Origin: Lactobacillus kimbladii
GTDB taxonomy: Bacteria; Bacillota; Bacilli; Lactobacillales; Lactobacillaceae
Assembly: GCF_014323605.1 (NCBI RefSeq)
Contig: NZ_SCMB01000004.1
Location: 182,847-246,846 of the forward strand
Direction of reading: 5' to 3'
Length of the DNA: 64,000 nt
Part shown: piece by piece, positions 9,126-17,414 of the stretch
How the letters are laid out: each line of letters begins with the position of its first letter
Numbering within the stretch: the first letter of the stretch is position 1
Made by a program: the position numbers and the translations under genes
The notes under the pieces: model-generated
Told to the model about the DNA's origin: nothing
Seen by the model: the letters and a program-made list of their open reading frames with translations, nothing else
Databases searched by the model: none

Positions 9126-9660
9126 CGAATTTGATCAAATTATTAATGAACTTAGCAATGTACATTGTGATCTCACAAGTGAAACAGCTGACCAAATTTT
9201 AAGAATGTTTTTTAATGCCAAAAGTATTTTTCTTTCGGGAGAAGGCAGAAGTGGCTTAATGATAAATGCTCTTGCAAATCGATTAACGCAGTTTGGCCTT
9301 AGAGTACATTTAGTCACTGAAATAACAGCACCAGCAATTGGTAAAGATGATTTATTAATTTTTAATTCTGCTAGTGGTAAATCATCAACTCTTATTTCGC
9401 AAGAAGAAAGTGCTAAAAAAGCCAAAGCAAAAATTATAGTTTTTACAGCTAATAAAAAGGCACCGCTTAAGCAAAAATGTGATGTTACTGTATTAATTGA
9501 AGCCCAAGACAAGGATACAACTGGTTCTTCAATTCAACCTATGGGAAGTTTGTATGAACAATCTTCTTTACTATTATTTGACAGCTTGATATTAAGAGCT
9601 CTTCATACTAATTTGGTTACAGCAAGTCAATTACGTTCAGTACACTCTAATCTTGAATAG
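9118..9660 (+). CDS. SIS-domain protein, 6-phospho-3-hexuloisomerase-like
   Basis: A second SIS protein of 180 aa, closer to HxlB/PHI enzymes: FLSGEGRSGLMINALANRL, a TEITAPAIGKDDLLIFNSASGKSST segment split by the usual Ser-rich loop, and PMGSLYEQSSLLLFDSL. PHI converts arabino-3-hexulose-6-P to fructose-6-P. The ATG at 9118 has AAAGG 9 nt upstream; an upstream ATG at 9109 lies on the ribosome site itself. Having two different SIS proteins together with an Rpe-like epimerase suggests a stepwise isomerisation path for an unusual ketose phosphate. Confidence 0.85.
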   Translation: MIDEFDQIINELSNVHCDLTSETADQILRMFFNAKSIFLSGEGRSGLMINALANRLTQFGLRVHLVTEITAPAIGKDDLLIFNSASGKSSTLISQEESAKKAKAKIIVFTANKKAPLKQKCDVTVLIEAQDKDTTGSSIQPMGSLYEQSSLLLFDSLILRALHTNLVTASQLRSVHSNLE

Positions 9661-9672
9661 GTGAGGAGATAA

Positions 9673-11520
9673 ATGATGGGTGGCAACAGAGATTTATTAG
9701 ATTTTTTACGACAAAATAATGAATCTTGGATCACTGCGAAAACTCTTGCAATGAAACTGGCAATTTCGGAAAGAACGGTGAAAAATAGAATAGCTCAGTT
9801 ACGTCAAAACAATATTGAAATTGAAAGTGGACCAAAAGGTTATAAATTTAAAGGTAGTAATGAAATCCAGATAAAGAAAAGTAACTTACCGATGACTGTC
9901 AATCAAAGAAGTTCCTGGTTGATACGAAAATTGATTATGGCGGAAGAACCAATTAATATTTATGATTTGTCTGGTCAACTTTACATTAATGATGTGGAGC
10001 TAAGAAAAGAAATAAAAAATTTAAGCAATGAGTTTTCCAATTTTGATCTAAAATTAGTTCGTTCCGGTGATTTTTATCATGTTGAAGGAAAAGAAGAAAA
10101 TAAAAGGAAAATATTGTCGTCAATCATATATCATGAATTAAATGGAACGCTGTTGAATGAAAAAGCAATTCAAGAATATTTTCCCGATGTCAAAGTTCAT
10201 ACAATTAGTAAAATTTTAAGTCAAAGTATTATTGAAACTAAGACAAAATTAGATTCTTTTAATTTTAGCAACTTCTTATTACACCTGGTAATTATGATTG
10301 ATCGTTCTGATAAAACAATTGAAAAGCCCGATGTCAATAGAATTGATAATGTTTTAGTACATCGGCTTGTAGAAGAGATTAATAATAAAACTAATTATTG
10401 TTTGTCCGCAGATGATATTAAGCAACTGGTAAATATGTCGGAATTATTAATAGGCAATCATAAGATTGAAGTACCCGAAAAGTCACAAATTAATAAGTTA
10501 TTTAAGAGAATCGTGTTGTTTGTGAGAAAAACGTATGACTTAGATCTCGACGAAGAATTATTTAAGAAAAGATTTTTGCCACATTTATTACGTTTAATAG
10601 ATCGTTTTAAAAATAATGATACAATTCATAATCCCTTGGCAAAAAATATAAAAAACTCTTCACCTACAATATATGAATGTGCTACTTTAATAGCATATGA
10701 AATAAATAATGTGTTAGGTATTTCAGTTAGTGAAGAAGAAATTGCTTTTATTGCTTTGCATGTAGGTAATATCGTTACCGAGCAAATCAGGAATGAAAAT
10801 AAAGTTATTGGCCAGTTGTTTATGCCGGAATATCATGGTAATGCTAAAGACACTGTAGACATTATTGATCAAAAATTTAATAATGATATGGCTTTACTTA
10901 ATACTATTACCGATGAATCTGATATTTTAGATGAAACGCAACTGGTAATTGTGGCAGACTCAAAACAAATTATAAAAAATCATAATTTTGTGCAAATCTC
11001 TAGTTTTCTGTTACCTAATGACATTAATAAAATTCAAAAAGCAATTAAGCAGATTAAGGATGCAAATTTATCTCAAGAATTAAAACGTGGTCTGGCAAAA
11101 TTTACATCTAAAAATAACTTTGTCAGAGAAAGTGGCAGTCGGAGTGCTTCAGAAATTATTCACTGCATTTCTACGCAATTTATTAAAGAAAAAATTGTTG
11201 GTCAGGATTTTGAAAAAAAGATTTTAGAAAGAGAAAAGCTTTCTAGTACAGCTTTTGGATCAGTTGCAATTCCGCACCCTATTGATTATGATGCCGAGAA
11301 GAGCCAGTGGTTTATTTATATTAACCCTAAGGGAATAAAATGGGGAAATCAGTTAGTTTATTTAATTATTACGCTGGCTTCAAGCAAGAAGGATGAGAAG
11401 AAATTCCGTAAAGTTTTTGATGAACTATCTGAGGTTATCATTAATGATAATAAAGTTTCTAAGTTAACTGCCAGTAAAACGTATGATGAATTTGTAAATG
11501 AAATTGTAAAAGTTGAATAA
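9673..11520 (+). CDS. PRD-containing PTS regulator (LicR/MtlR type)
   Basis: 615 aa: N-terminal HTH (about residues 5-60, AMKLAISERTVKNRIAQL), a second HTH-like region, two PTS-regulation domains (about 185-400, the second with FIALHVGNIV), a short IIB-like segment, and a C-terminal EIIA domain (about 470-615) with the phospho-His motif SVAIPHPIDYD. Such activators sense PTS flux by phosphorylation of PRD and EIIA histidines. The ribosome site GAGGAG precedes the ATG. As the last gene of the PTS operon it most likely regulates that operon and perhaps the divergent epimerase gene. Confidence 0.9.
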   Translation: MMGGNRDLLDFLRQNNESWITAKTLAMKLAISERTVKNRIAQLRQNNIEIESGPKGYKFKGSNEIQIKKSNLPMTVNQRSSWLIRKLIMAEEPINIYDLSGQLYINDVELRKEIKNLSNEFSNFDLKLVRSGDFYHVEGKEENKRKILSSIIYHELNGTLLNEKAIQEYFPDVKVHTISKILSQSIIETKTKLDSFNFSNFLLHLVIMIDRSDKTIEKPDVNRIDNVLVHRLVEEINNKTNYCLSADDIKQLVNMSELLIGNHKIEVPEKSQINKLFKRIVLFVRKTYDLDLDEELFKKRFLPHLLRLIDRFKNNDTIHNPLAKNIKNSSPTIYECATLIAYEINNVLGISVSEEEIAFIALHVGNIVTEQIRNENKVIGQLFMPEYHGNAKDTVDIIDQKFNNDMALLNTITDESDILDETQLVIVADSKQIIKNHNFVQISSFLLPNDINKIQKAIKQIKDANLSQELKRGLAKFTSKNNFVRESGSRSASEIIHCISTQFIKEKIVGQDFEKKILEREKLSSTAFGSVAIPHPIDYDAEKSQWFIYINPKGIKWGNQLVYLIITLASSKKDEKKFRKVFDELSEVIINDNKVSKLTASKTYDEFVNEIVKVE

Positions 11521-11535
11521 TTAATCAGTAATATA

Positions 11536-11573
11536 AAAATGTATTGTTATTTTGGATAGCAGTACATTTTTTT
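11536..11573 (+). terminator. terminator of the PTS operon
   Basis: AAAATGTA / TACATTTT arms with weaker inner pairing are followed by a run of seven T, 16 nt after the regulator stop. Confidence 0.75.
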
Positions 11574-11670
11574 GTTGGCAATTTTAAAAATTTACTTTCT
11601 CACTGTATAACTAAACCTTTATAATTAAGATACTATGTTTTTTAATCAATTTAATAAGTTGGGAGAACCT

Positions 11671-11988
11671 ATGGTTACAATTACTGGTTTGCGTGGCGTA
11701 CCCATAATTTCTAAAGTTTGTGACTTGCCACAAATATTAATTAAAACAATCAAAAAGGAGCATTTTCAAATTGCTGATGGCGATATTATTTGTGTAGCTT
11801 CTAAAATTTGCTCGCTAGCAGAAGGCGATGTTATAGATCTAAACCAAGTTGTGCCGACATCTTTGGCACGAAAAATTCAGCAGCGAATTTCCAGAAAAGA
11901 TGAGCGTTTAATTCAAGTAATTATCTATCAAACCAGCGATCCTACCAGGAACTGTTGCAGTTTTAGCAATGAGAAAGCGGTATGCTAA
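11671..11988 (+). pseudogene. CofE-like (F420 gamma-glutamyl ligase family) remnant
   Basis: The 105-residue frame from the ATG at 11671 (GGGAG just upstream) reads like the N-terminal part of CofE-family proteins: GLRGVPIISKV, then DGDIICVASKICSLAEGDVIDL. Family members are at least twice as long. After 11988 the frame ends, and a further family-like piece (AFGIVDTVN followed by a stop) appears near 12033-12062 in another context, so the rest has been deleted or shifted. Lactobacilli do not make F420, and full-length homologues there have no settled role. I call it a decayed gene. Confidence 0.65.
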
Positions 11989-12136
11989 TATACCTCTAGC
12001 CCTGCATTCGCGGTCTTGAATATGAAAAAGTTAGGCTTTTGGTATTGTCGATACCGTGAATTAGAATCAATCCGATTTTTCCAACTAGAAAGCTAAGATT
12101 ACCAATTTTTTAAGAAAAGAATAGGAGAGATAAAAA

Positions 12137-13126
12137 GTGAAAATTATTTGTTATGGTGTAATTAAAATGGAAGAAAAAATTATTGAAAACTGGGCTCAAA
12201 AAAACCAAGTTGAAATAAAAATCGTCCACGATGACTTGTCTGCAGATAATGCTGATTTAGCACAAGGCTTTGACGGAGTGAGTTCTGAAGGAAATCTTCC
12301 AGTCGGTGCCAGTGTCTACGAAAAATTTAAGCAATATGGTATTAAGCAATTATCCGTGCGGCAAGTTGGAGTTGATAACCAAGATTTAGCAGCCGCAAAA
12401 AAGAATGGCATTAAAATTACGAATGTTGCAGCGTATTCACCAAGGGCCATTGCCGAACTCGGTGTGACCGATGCAATGTATTTACTGCGTAAAATTGGGA
12501 TTTACCAAGACAGAATGGCTCATGGGGATTTTACTTATGATAAAAGTACAATTAGTACTGAAATTTTTAATTGCACTGTCGGTATAATTGGCGCCGGTCA
12601 TATTGGTGGAGCCAGTGCACATCTGTACAGCGCATTGGGCGCTAAAGTTTTGGCTTGTGATCCGGTTTATGACGCGTCTCTAGAACCCTACCTCACTTAT
12701 ACTGACTTTGATACGATTCTTGCTGAATCCGATATTATTTCTTTACATACGCCGTTATTAGCAAGTACTGAAAACATGATTGACAAAACTGCTTTTGATA
12801 AAATGAAGAAAAAGCCTATTTTGATTAACGTAGCTCGTGGGGGCTTGGTTGACACACAAGCTTTAATTGCGGCTCTTAAAAATGGACAAATTTCTGCTGT
12901 AGCCTTGGATACTTTAGCCGATGAAACAGATTTTTATGATAAAAAGAATATGCTGAACTCATTGCCGGAAGATTATAAAGAACTACAAGCAATGCCACAG
13001 GTATTAATCACTCCGCACATTGCCTTTTTCACTAAACTAGCCGTTAAAAACAGTATTGAGATTGCTTTAAACGATGCTAAAACAATTATCTCAGGTGGAG
13101 AAGTGAATAGCGTAGTTAACTTGTAA
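12137..13126 (+). CDS. D-2-hydroxyacid dehydrogenase (D-LDH / D-HicDH type)
   Basis: NAD-dependent reduction of a 2-oxo acid to the D-hydroxy acid in the cytosol. The 329-aa protein has the Rossmann motif GIIGAGHIGGASA near residue 150, the catalytic Arg in NVARGGLVDT, and the Glu and His of the family (TPHIAFFTKLA). Family length is 330-335 aa. GTG at 12137 is the start, with AGGAGAG upstream. Lactobacilli carry several paralogues (D-lactate, D-hydroxyisocaproate), and I cannot fix the substrate. It is monocistronic. Confidence 0.88.
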   Translation: MKIICYGVIKMEEKIIENWAQKNQVEIKIVHDDLSADNADLAQGFDGVSSEGNLPVGASVYEKFKQYGIKQLSVRQVGVDNQDLAAAKKNGIKITNVAAYSPRAIAELGVTDAMYLLRKIGIYQDRMAHGDFTYDKSTISTEIFNCTVGIIGAGHIGGASAHLYSALGAKVLACDPVYDASLEPYLTYTDFDTILAESDIISLHTPLLASTENMIDKTAFDKMKKKPILINVARGGLVDTQALIAALKNGQISAVALDTLADETDFYDKKNMLNSLPEDYKELQAMPQVLITPHIAFFTKLAVKNSIEIALNDAKTIISGGEVNSVVNL

Positions 13127-13195
13127 ATAGATAGTGAAAATATTTTGGCCGCAAATGGTAGTTATAACAATAAAATGAAACAGCATCTTTAAACA

Positions 13196-13226
13196 AAAAT
13201 AGCTAAGTTTTTACTTAGCTATTTTG
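13196..13226. terminator. bidirectional terminator between dehydrogenase and LacI gene
   Basis: Perfect 12-bp inverted repeat AAAATAGCTAAG / CTTAGCTATTTT with a 6-nt loop. It overlaps the last codons of the converging lacI-type gene. Confidence 0.85.
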
Positions 13227-14205
13227 TGGTTTCTCTAATTATTAATTTAGTTGGAATTAGAAATTGACTTCCTTTTTCATTTTGTTTATTGATGGCATGT
13301 ATCATGCTGGTAACAGCTGTCTGTGCTATTTTTCTGGTATTTTGCTGGATGGTCGTTAATTTTGGTGTAACCAGATTGGCAGCAGGCACATCGTCGAAAC
13401 CTACAACTTGAATTTGTTGTGGAACTTGGTAACCAAGATTTTTAAGATATTTGAGTAATTCCATTGCAATTCCGTCATCGACGGCAAATAAACTATCAGT
13501 ATTGGGATTTTTTTGCAAAAATTTGGCGAATGAAGATTGACTTTGCAATTTAAGTTCATGGCGCGACTTGAGGAATTTAAGAGAATGATTTTTCAAACTT
13601 TCTTTAAAACCGTCAATTCTAGATATAATTGAGGTGCCAACCTTTTTGACCACGACAACTGGAGATTTTGCTCCTTTTTGAAATAAGTAGTTAGTTGCAT
13701 CTAGGGCACCTTGATAGTGATTGGAAGAAATAAAAACTGTATTATGAAAATTTTCTGGTTCACGATCAATACAAATGTATGGAATTTCTTTTAGAGAACT
13801 TTGAAATTTAAATCCATGTTGATAGGATCCGGAAATTACAATAATGCCATCAACCTTTTTGTTTTCAAGCATACGTAAGTATGCTTTTTCTTTTTGCTCA
13901 TTTTTATCAGTATTACAAATAATGGTGGAATAATTTTTGGTAAAAAGCAACTCTTCAATTTTTTGAACCAAATCGGCAAAAAAGGGATTTTTAATGTCTG
14001 GAACAAGGATTCCAATAGTGAATGTAATATTCGTACGCAAACTACGGGCATTGTTATCGATTTTATAGCCAGTTTGTTCAATAACTTCTAAAACCTTTTG
14101 TCTGGTTTTTTCAGAGAACCTGCCATTATTATTAATTACCCGTGAAACTGTTGCAGTTGAAACATTACATAATTTTGCAATGTCTTTAATTGAATATTGC
14201 TTCAT
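13219..14205 (-). CDS. LacI-family transcriptional repressor
   Basis: 328 aa: N-terminal helix-turn-helix (SIKDIAKLCNVSTATVSRV, residues 4-22) with hinge helix near residue 50, then a periplasmic-binding-protein-like effector domain to the end (TIGILVPDIKNPFF, VVGFDDVPAANLVTPKLTTI). It is divergent from the alsE/rpiB-like pair, and three operator-like palindromes lie between them. It therefore most likely represses that pair and itself until a sugar or sugar phosphate binds. The start has AAGGAGTAGGTA upstream on the minus strand. Confidence 0.92.
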   Translation of the reverse strand: MKQYSIKDIAKLCNVSTATVSRVINNNGRFSEKTRQKVLEVIEQTGYKIDNNARSLRTNITFTIGILVPDIKNPFFADLVQKIEELLFTKNYSTIICNTDKNEQKEKAYLRMLENKKVDGIIVISGSYQHGFKFQSSLKEIPYICIDREPENFHNTVFISSNHYQGALDATNYLFQKGAKSPVVVVKKVGTSIISRIDGFKESLKNHSLKFLKSRHELKLQSQSSFAKFLQKNPNTDSLFAVDDGIAMELLKYLKNLGYQVPQQIQVVGFDDVPAANLVTPKLTTIQQNTRKIAQTAVTSMIHAINKQNEKGSQFLIPTKLIIRETTK

Positions 14206-14265
14206 TACCTACTCCTTCATTTATTGCCTAATTATATCATTAAAATAAAAATTTAAGTTCCTTTA

Positions 14266-14283
14266 TAGTTAAACGATTGCTCA
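14266..14283. promoter_or_regulatory. operator-like half palindrome (third site)
   Basis: TAGTTAAACGATTGCTCA matches 12 of 18 positions of the perfect operator at 14355-14372. It lies on the lacI side of the divergent space and may mediate self-repression or looping. Confidence 0.4.
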
Positions 14284-14307
14284 TATTTATAACCCATTTT
14301 TTAGAAA

Positions 14308-14340
14308 AACGTTTACAAAAATAAATTTAAGTGTAATAAT
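14308..14340 (+). promoter_or_regulatory. alsE/rpiB promoter overlapped by a LacI-type half site
   Basis: A -35-like TTTACA at 14312-14317 and a -10-like AATAAT at 14335-14340 are 17 nt apart. The -35 lies inside AACGTTTAC (14308-14316), the core of the operator seen downstream. Confidence 0.5.
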
Positions 14341-14354
14341 ATAAGTATGTTATA

Positions 14355-14372
14355 TGAGTAAACGTTTACTCA
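14355..14372. promoter_or_regulatory. LacI-family operator, perfect 18-bp palindrome
   Basis: TGAGTAAACGTTTACTCA is a perfect palindrome with the central CG of LacI/CcpA-type sites. It lies between the promoter and the epimerase start codon, where a bound repressor would block transcription. Confidence 0.8.
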
Positions 14373-14386
14373 AAAATGAGGAAAAA

Positions 14387-15043
14387 ATGTCTTTAATACT
14401 AAGCCCGTCAATGATGTGCGCAGATTTTAGTAATTTAAAACTAGAAGTTGAAAAGCTGAATAATGCTGGAGTCGATATGTATCACATGGATGTAATGGAT
14501 GGTAGGTATGTTCCGAATTTTGCATTAGGACCAGAAGATTATCAAACAATCCGTTCCTTGACGAAGAAGCCTATGGATGCTCATTTGATGATTGAAAATC
14601 CACGTGCTTACATTAAATTCTTTAGTGATTTAGGAGCAGACATTATTTATTTTTGCCCAGATGCTGAAAAACAACCTGCGAGGACAATTGATGATATTCA
14701 CGCTTTGGGTAAAAAAGCTGGAATCGCAGTAAACACTGGTACATCTTTTATGACAGTTCAGGAGCTTTTACCTAATGTGGATTATGTTTTAGTAATGACT
14801 GTTCACCCGGGATTTGCTGGACAGCCATTTCAAGATTTTGTAATGCCAAAGCTGGAGCAGTTTATCGCAGCTAAAGAGAAGTATAACTTTGTTTTGGGAA
14901 TTGATGGAGCCGTTTCGCGAGAAAAGATTAAGGGGCTGTATCAAAAGGGTGTTGATAATTTTATTCTCGGAACTTCGGCACTATTCAACAAGCCAGTTTC
15001 TTATCAGGAAACAATTACGCAAATCAGAAAGGAAAATCAGTAA
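14387..15043 (+). CDS. D-allulose-6-phosphate 3-epimerase-like (AlsE/Rpe family)
   Basis: Interconverts 3-epimeric ketose phosphates. Motifs: SPSMMCADF, MYHMDVMDGRYVPNF (Asp and metal ligands), DAHLMIENPRAY, MTVHPGFAGQPF and GIDGAV, with GTSALFN at the phosphate site, which resembles AlsE of E. coli (GTSGLFN) more than ribulose-phosphate epimerase. 218 aa from the ATG at 14387, which has GAGG just upstream; the open frame reaches back to 14354 but that part is operator DNA. Cotranscribed with the RpiB-like gene 2 nt downstream. AlsE plus RpiB is the allose-6-P to fructose-6-P route; this is inference, as no allose importer or kinase is in the window. Confidence 0.82.
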   Translation: MSLILSPSMMCADFSNLKLEVEKLNNAGVDMYHMDVMDGRYVPNFALGPEDYQTIRSLTKKPMDAHLMIENPRAYIKFFSDLGADIIYFCPDAEKQPARTIDDIHALGKKAGIAVNTGTSFMTVQELLPNVDYVLVMTVHPGFAGQPFQDFVMPKLEQFIAAKEKYNFVLGIDGAVSREKIKGLYQKGVDNFILGTSALFNKPVSYQETITQIRKENQ

Positions 15044-15045
15044 AA

Positions 15046-15558
15046 ATGGTTGCAAAGAAAATAAAAATAGCTTTTGGATCAGATCATGTCGGCTTGGAAC
15101 TGAAACCTACAATTATGGAATATGTTAAAAGTTTAGGTTATGAAGTTTATGATTTTGGGACTAAGAGTAATGAGCGAACTGATTACCCTATTTACGGCCA
15201 AAAGGTTGGTAAAGCCGTAGCCAACGGGGATTATGATCTGGGAATTGTAATTTGTGGCACTGGTGTAGGTATTTCCTTAGCAGCAAATAAGGTAAAAGGT
15301 ATTCGAGCTTGCGTATGCAGTGACTGTTATTCAGCTAAACTCTCGCGAATGCATAACAATACAAATGTATTAGCCTTCGGCTCTCGCGTAGTTGGTCCAG
15401 AGTTAGCCAAGATGATCGTCAAAAATTGGTTAGAAGCCAAATATATTGGCGGTCGTCATGAAAGAAGAGTAGAAGAATTAGCAGCAATTGAAAGTGATGA
15501 TGAACAAAAGTTTGTTGAATTGGAGCACTCCAAAGAATTTGATGGTAAAGAACAATGA
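15046..15558 (+). CDS. RpiB/LacAB-family sugar-phosphate isomerase
   Basis: Aldose-ketose phosphate isomerase of 170 aa. Visible: FGSDHVGLELK at the N-terminus, DFGTKSNERTDYP, and the active-site Cys in VICGTGVGISLAANKVKGIRAC is split across ICGTG-V-G. RpiB enzymes act on ribose-5-P and, as AlsI/AlsB, on allose-6-P. A tail of about 20 acidic residues follows the core. It begins 2 nt after the epimerase stop in the LacI-controlled pair. Confidence 0.87.
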   Translation: MVAKKIKIAFGSDHVGLELKPTIMEYVKSLGYEVYDFGTKSNERTDYPIYGQKVGKAVANGDYDLGIVICGTGVGISLAANKVKGIRACVCSDCYSAKLSRMHNNTNVLAFGSRVVGPELAKMIVKNWLEAKYIGGRHERRVEELAAIESDDEQKFVELEHSKEFDGKEQ

Positions 15559-15617
15559 TCATGGCAGTGTCGCTTTGAAGGTTCAAGTGTAACTAAAAAA
15601 TTCGAAATAATATAAGA

Positions 15618-15668
15618 AATGAGTCTCGAAAGGTTAGATTACCTTCGGGACTCATTTAATGTTTTTTT
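15618..15668. terminator. terminator between rpiB-like gene and ABC operon
   Basis: A long stem (AAATGAGTC..CGAA..GGT / ACC..TCG..GACTCATTT) with a T run at 15662-15668. It can also end the converging ABC operon. Confidence 0.85.
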
Positions 15669-15685
15669 AATTAATGTTTTACTTT

Positions 15686-16489
15686 TTATGCCAACAAAAT
15701 GGCATCGTCTTCAAGCCCCGAACCAACGTGCTTTTGGAATAGTTCCATCAGTTTAGGCACTGTCAAGTTTTGTTTATCTTCACCGGCCAAATCAATTGCC
15801 ACACGACCTTGATGCAACATAATCAATCGATTACCGTATCGTATAGCATCTTCCATGTTGTGGGTAACCATAAAAGCCGTTAAATGCTGTTTGGATATTA
15901 ACTTTTCAGTTAATTGCATGACTGTAATCGAGGTTTGCGGATCAAGAGCCGCAGTATGTTCATCCAGTAAAATCAAGTCTGGTCTCTGCAAAGTCGCCAT
16001 TAGAAGCGTAATGGCTTGTCTTTGACCACCAGAAAGAAGTCCAATTTCAGTTTCCAAACGGTTTTCCAAATTTAAGTTAAGTTGTGCCAGCTGCTTTTTG
16101 AAAAATTTTCTATCCTGTTTTTTAACGCCGGGACGAAAACCGCGTCGTTGGCCTCGTTTCATCGCTAAAGCCAAATTTTCTTCAACTGTTAATCTGACCG
16201 CTGTTCCCATTTTAGGATCTTGAAATACGCGACTAATATTTTTTGCTCGTTTAGTAACAGGCATTTTTGTAATATCGGTACCTTTTAAAATAATCTGACC
16301 CTCTTGAATAGGCAACGTACCAGCAATACTATTGAGCAGGGTAGACTTACCGGCTCCGTTACTACCAATGATAGTCACAAAATCCCCGGCTTCTAAATTA
16401 AGGTCAATTCCGCGTAAAACCCGGTTTTCATTGACAGTTCCTTGTTCAAAAGTTTGATGTAAATTTTTAATCTTTAGTACTTCTGGCAT
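15686..16489 (-). CDS. ABC transporter ATP-binding protein (TrpZ-like)
   Basis: Cytoplasmic ATPase of 267 aa energising the importer encoded upstream on the same strand. Walker A GSNGAGKST near residue 40, Q-loop VFQDPKMGT, signature LLSGGQRQ, Walker B LILLDEHTAALD and the switch His in VTHNME are all present. GGAGG precedes the ATG. It overlaps the permease gene by 23 bp and is the last gene of the operon, sharing the leader-peptide attenuator at 18.4-18.6 kb. Confidence 0.9.
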   Translation of the reverse strand: MPEVLKIKNLHQTFEQGTVNENRVLRGIDLNLEAGDFVTIIGSNGAGKSTLLNSIAGTLPIQEGQIILKGTDITKMPVTKRAKNISRVFQDPKMGTAVRLTVEENLALAMKRGQRRGFRPGVKKQDRKFFKKQLAQLNLNLENRLETEIGLLSGGQRQAITLLMATLQRPDLILLDEHTAALDPQTSITVMQLTEKLISKQHLTAFMVTHNMEDAIRYGNRLIMLHQGRVAIDLAGEDKQNLTVPKLMELFQKHVGSGLEDDAILLA

Positions 16490-17384
16490 TTTGCTTTCCT
16501 CCTTTAAGATTGCGTGGCAAGTGGAAATTCGGTAAAGTTAAGCACACAACTAAAACCAAAGCTGAAGCTAATTTTGCATCAGATGGTTCTACATTCATCT
16601 GGAAAACCAGGGCTAAAATCAGCCTATAAATGATGGCACCTACGACTAAAGTAAGTAAACGACCACCAATTGACAGATTCCTGATAAGTACTTCTGCAAT
16701 AATAATTGAAGCTAATCCAATAACCAGAGTACCAACACCAGAGTTAAGATCGGCAAAGCCGTTATTTTGTGCTAAAAGTCCACCTGACAGGGCAATGCAT
16801 CCGTTAGAAATCATATAGCCTAAAATTTTCATTCCTTGAGTTTTGATACCATTTGCGGCACTCATTTGAGGATTGTCGCCTGTAGCTCTCATAGCTAGGC
16901 CAATTTCAGTTTTGAAAAAAACAACTAATAATAGTATAACCAAAAGTGCAATTATCAATCCCATCGCAATTACTGCATTGTTACGACTTAATCCCCAATT
17001 TTGCGCAATTGTAAAAACTGTATCTTTGCCCAACAATGAAACATTAGCAGCGTTTTGCATTACTCTGGAAGTAATGGAGTACAGTCCAGTCATTGTAATA
17101 ATTCCTGCTAGTAAGGAAGGAATATGCAATTTGGTGTTCAAAATACCAGTAACTAAGCCAGCAATCAAACCGCCAACAAATGCGGCAATAGTTGCTAAAA
17201 CAGGATTAATTCCCTTAATAATACACATCGTTGCAACGGCTCCCCCTAACGGAAAGCTGCCTTCAGCTGTCATGTCGGCTAGATCTAATATCCGAAAAGT
17301 TAAGTAAACACCGATTGCCATTAATGACCAAAGTAATCCTTGAGAAGTAGATGAAAGTAATAACTCCCAAAATGTATTCAACAT
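16467..17384 (-). CDS. ABC transporter permease (TrpY-like)
   Basis: An integral membrane protein of 305 aa with about 8-9 hydrophobic helices, of the branched-chain amino-acid/ribose-type permease family (motif GTLVIGLASIIIAEVL near residue 215, MTAEGSFPLGGA near residue 37). It pairs with the PF04392-type binding proteins and the ATPase, the combination known in Firmicutes as the predicted tryptophan (TrpXYZ) system. It follows the second lipoprotein gene by 30 nt. Confidence 0.87.
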   Translation of the reverse strand: MLNTFWELLLSSTSQGLLWSLMAIGVYLTFRILDLADMTAEGSFPLGGAVATMCIIKGINPVLATIAAFVGGLIAGLVTGILNTKLHIPSLLAGIITMTGLYSITSRVMQNAANVSLLGKDTVFTIAQNWGLSRNNAVIAMGLIIALLVILLLVVFFKTEIGLAMRATGDNPQMSAANGIKTQGMKILGYMISNGCIALSGGLLAQNNGFADLNSGVGTLVIGLASIIIAEVLIRNLSIGGRLLTLVVGAIIYRLILALVFQMNVEPSDAKLASALVLVVCLTLPNFHLPRNLKGGKQNARSTKD

Positions 17385-17414
17385 AACTATTGATTCACGC
17401 TGCCTTTCTTTAAT

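Noticed and set aside
14354..14386. Upstream start codon for the epimerase gene
   Set aside because: The extension is the perfect operator palindrome, and the ribosome site points to the ATG at 14387.
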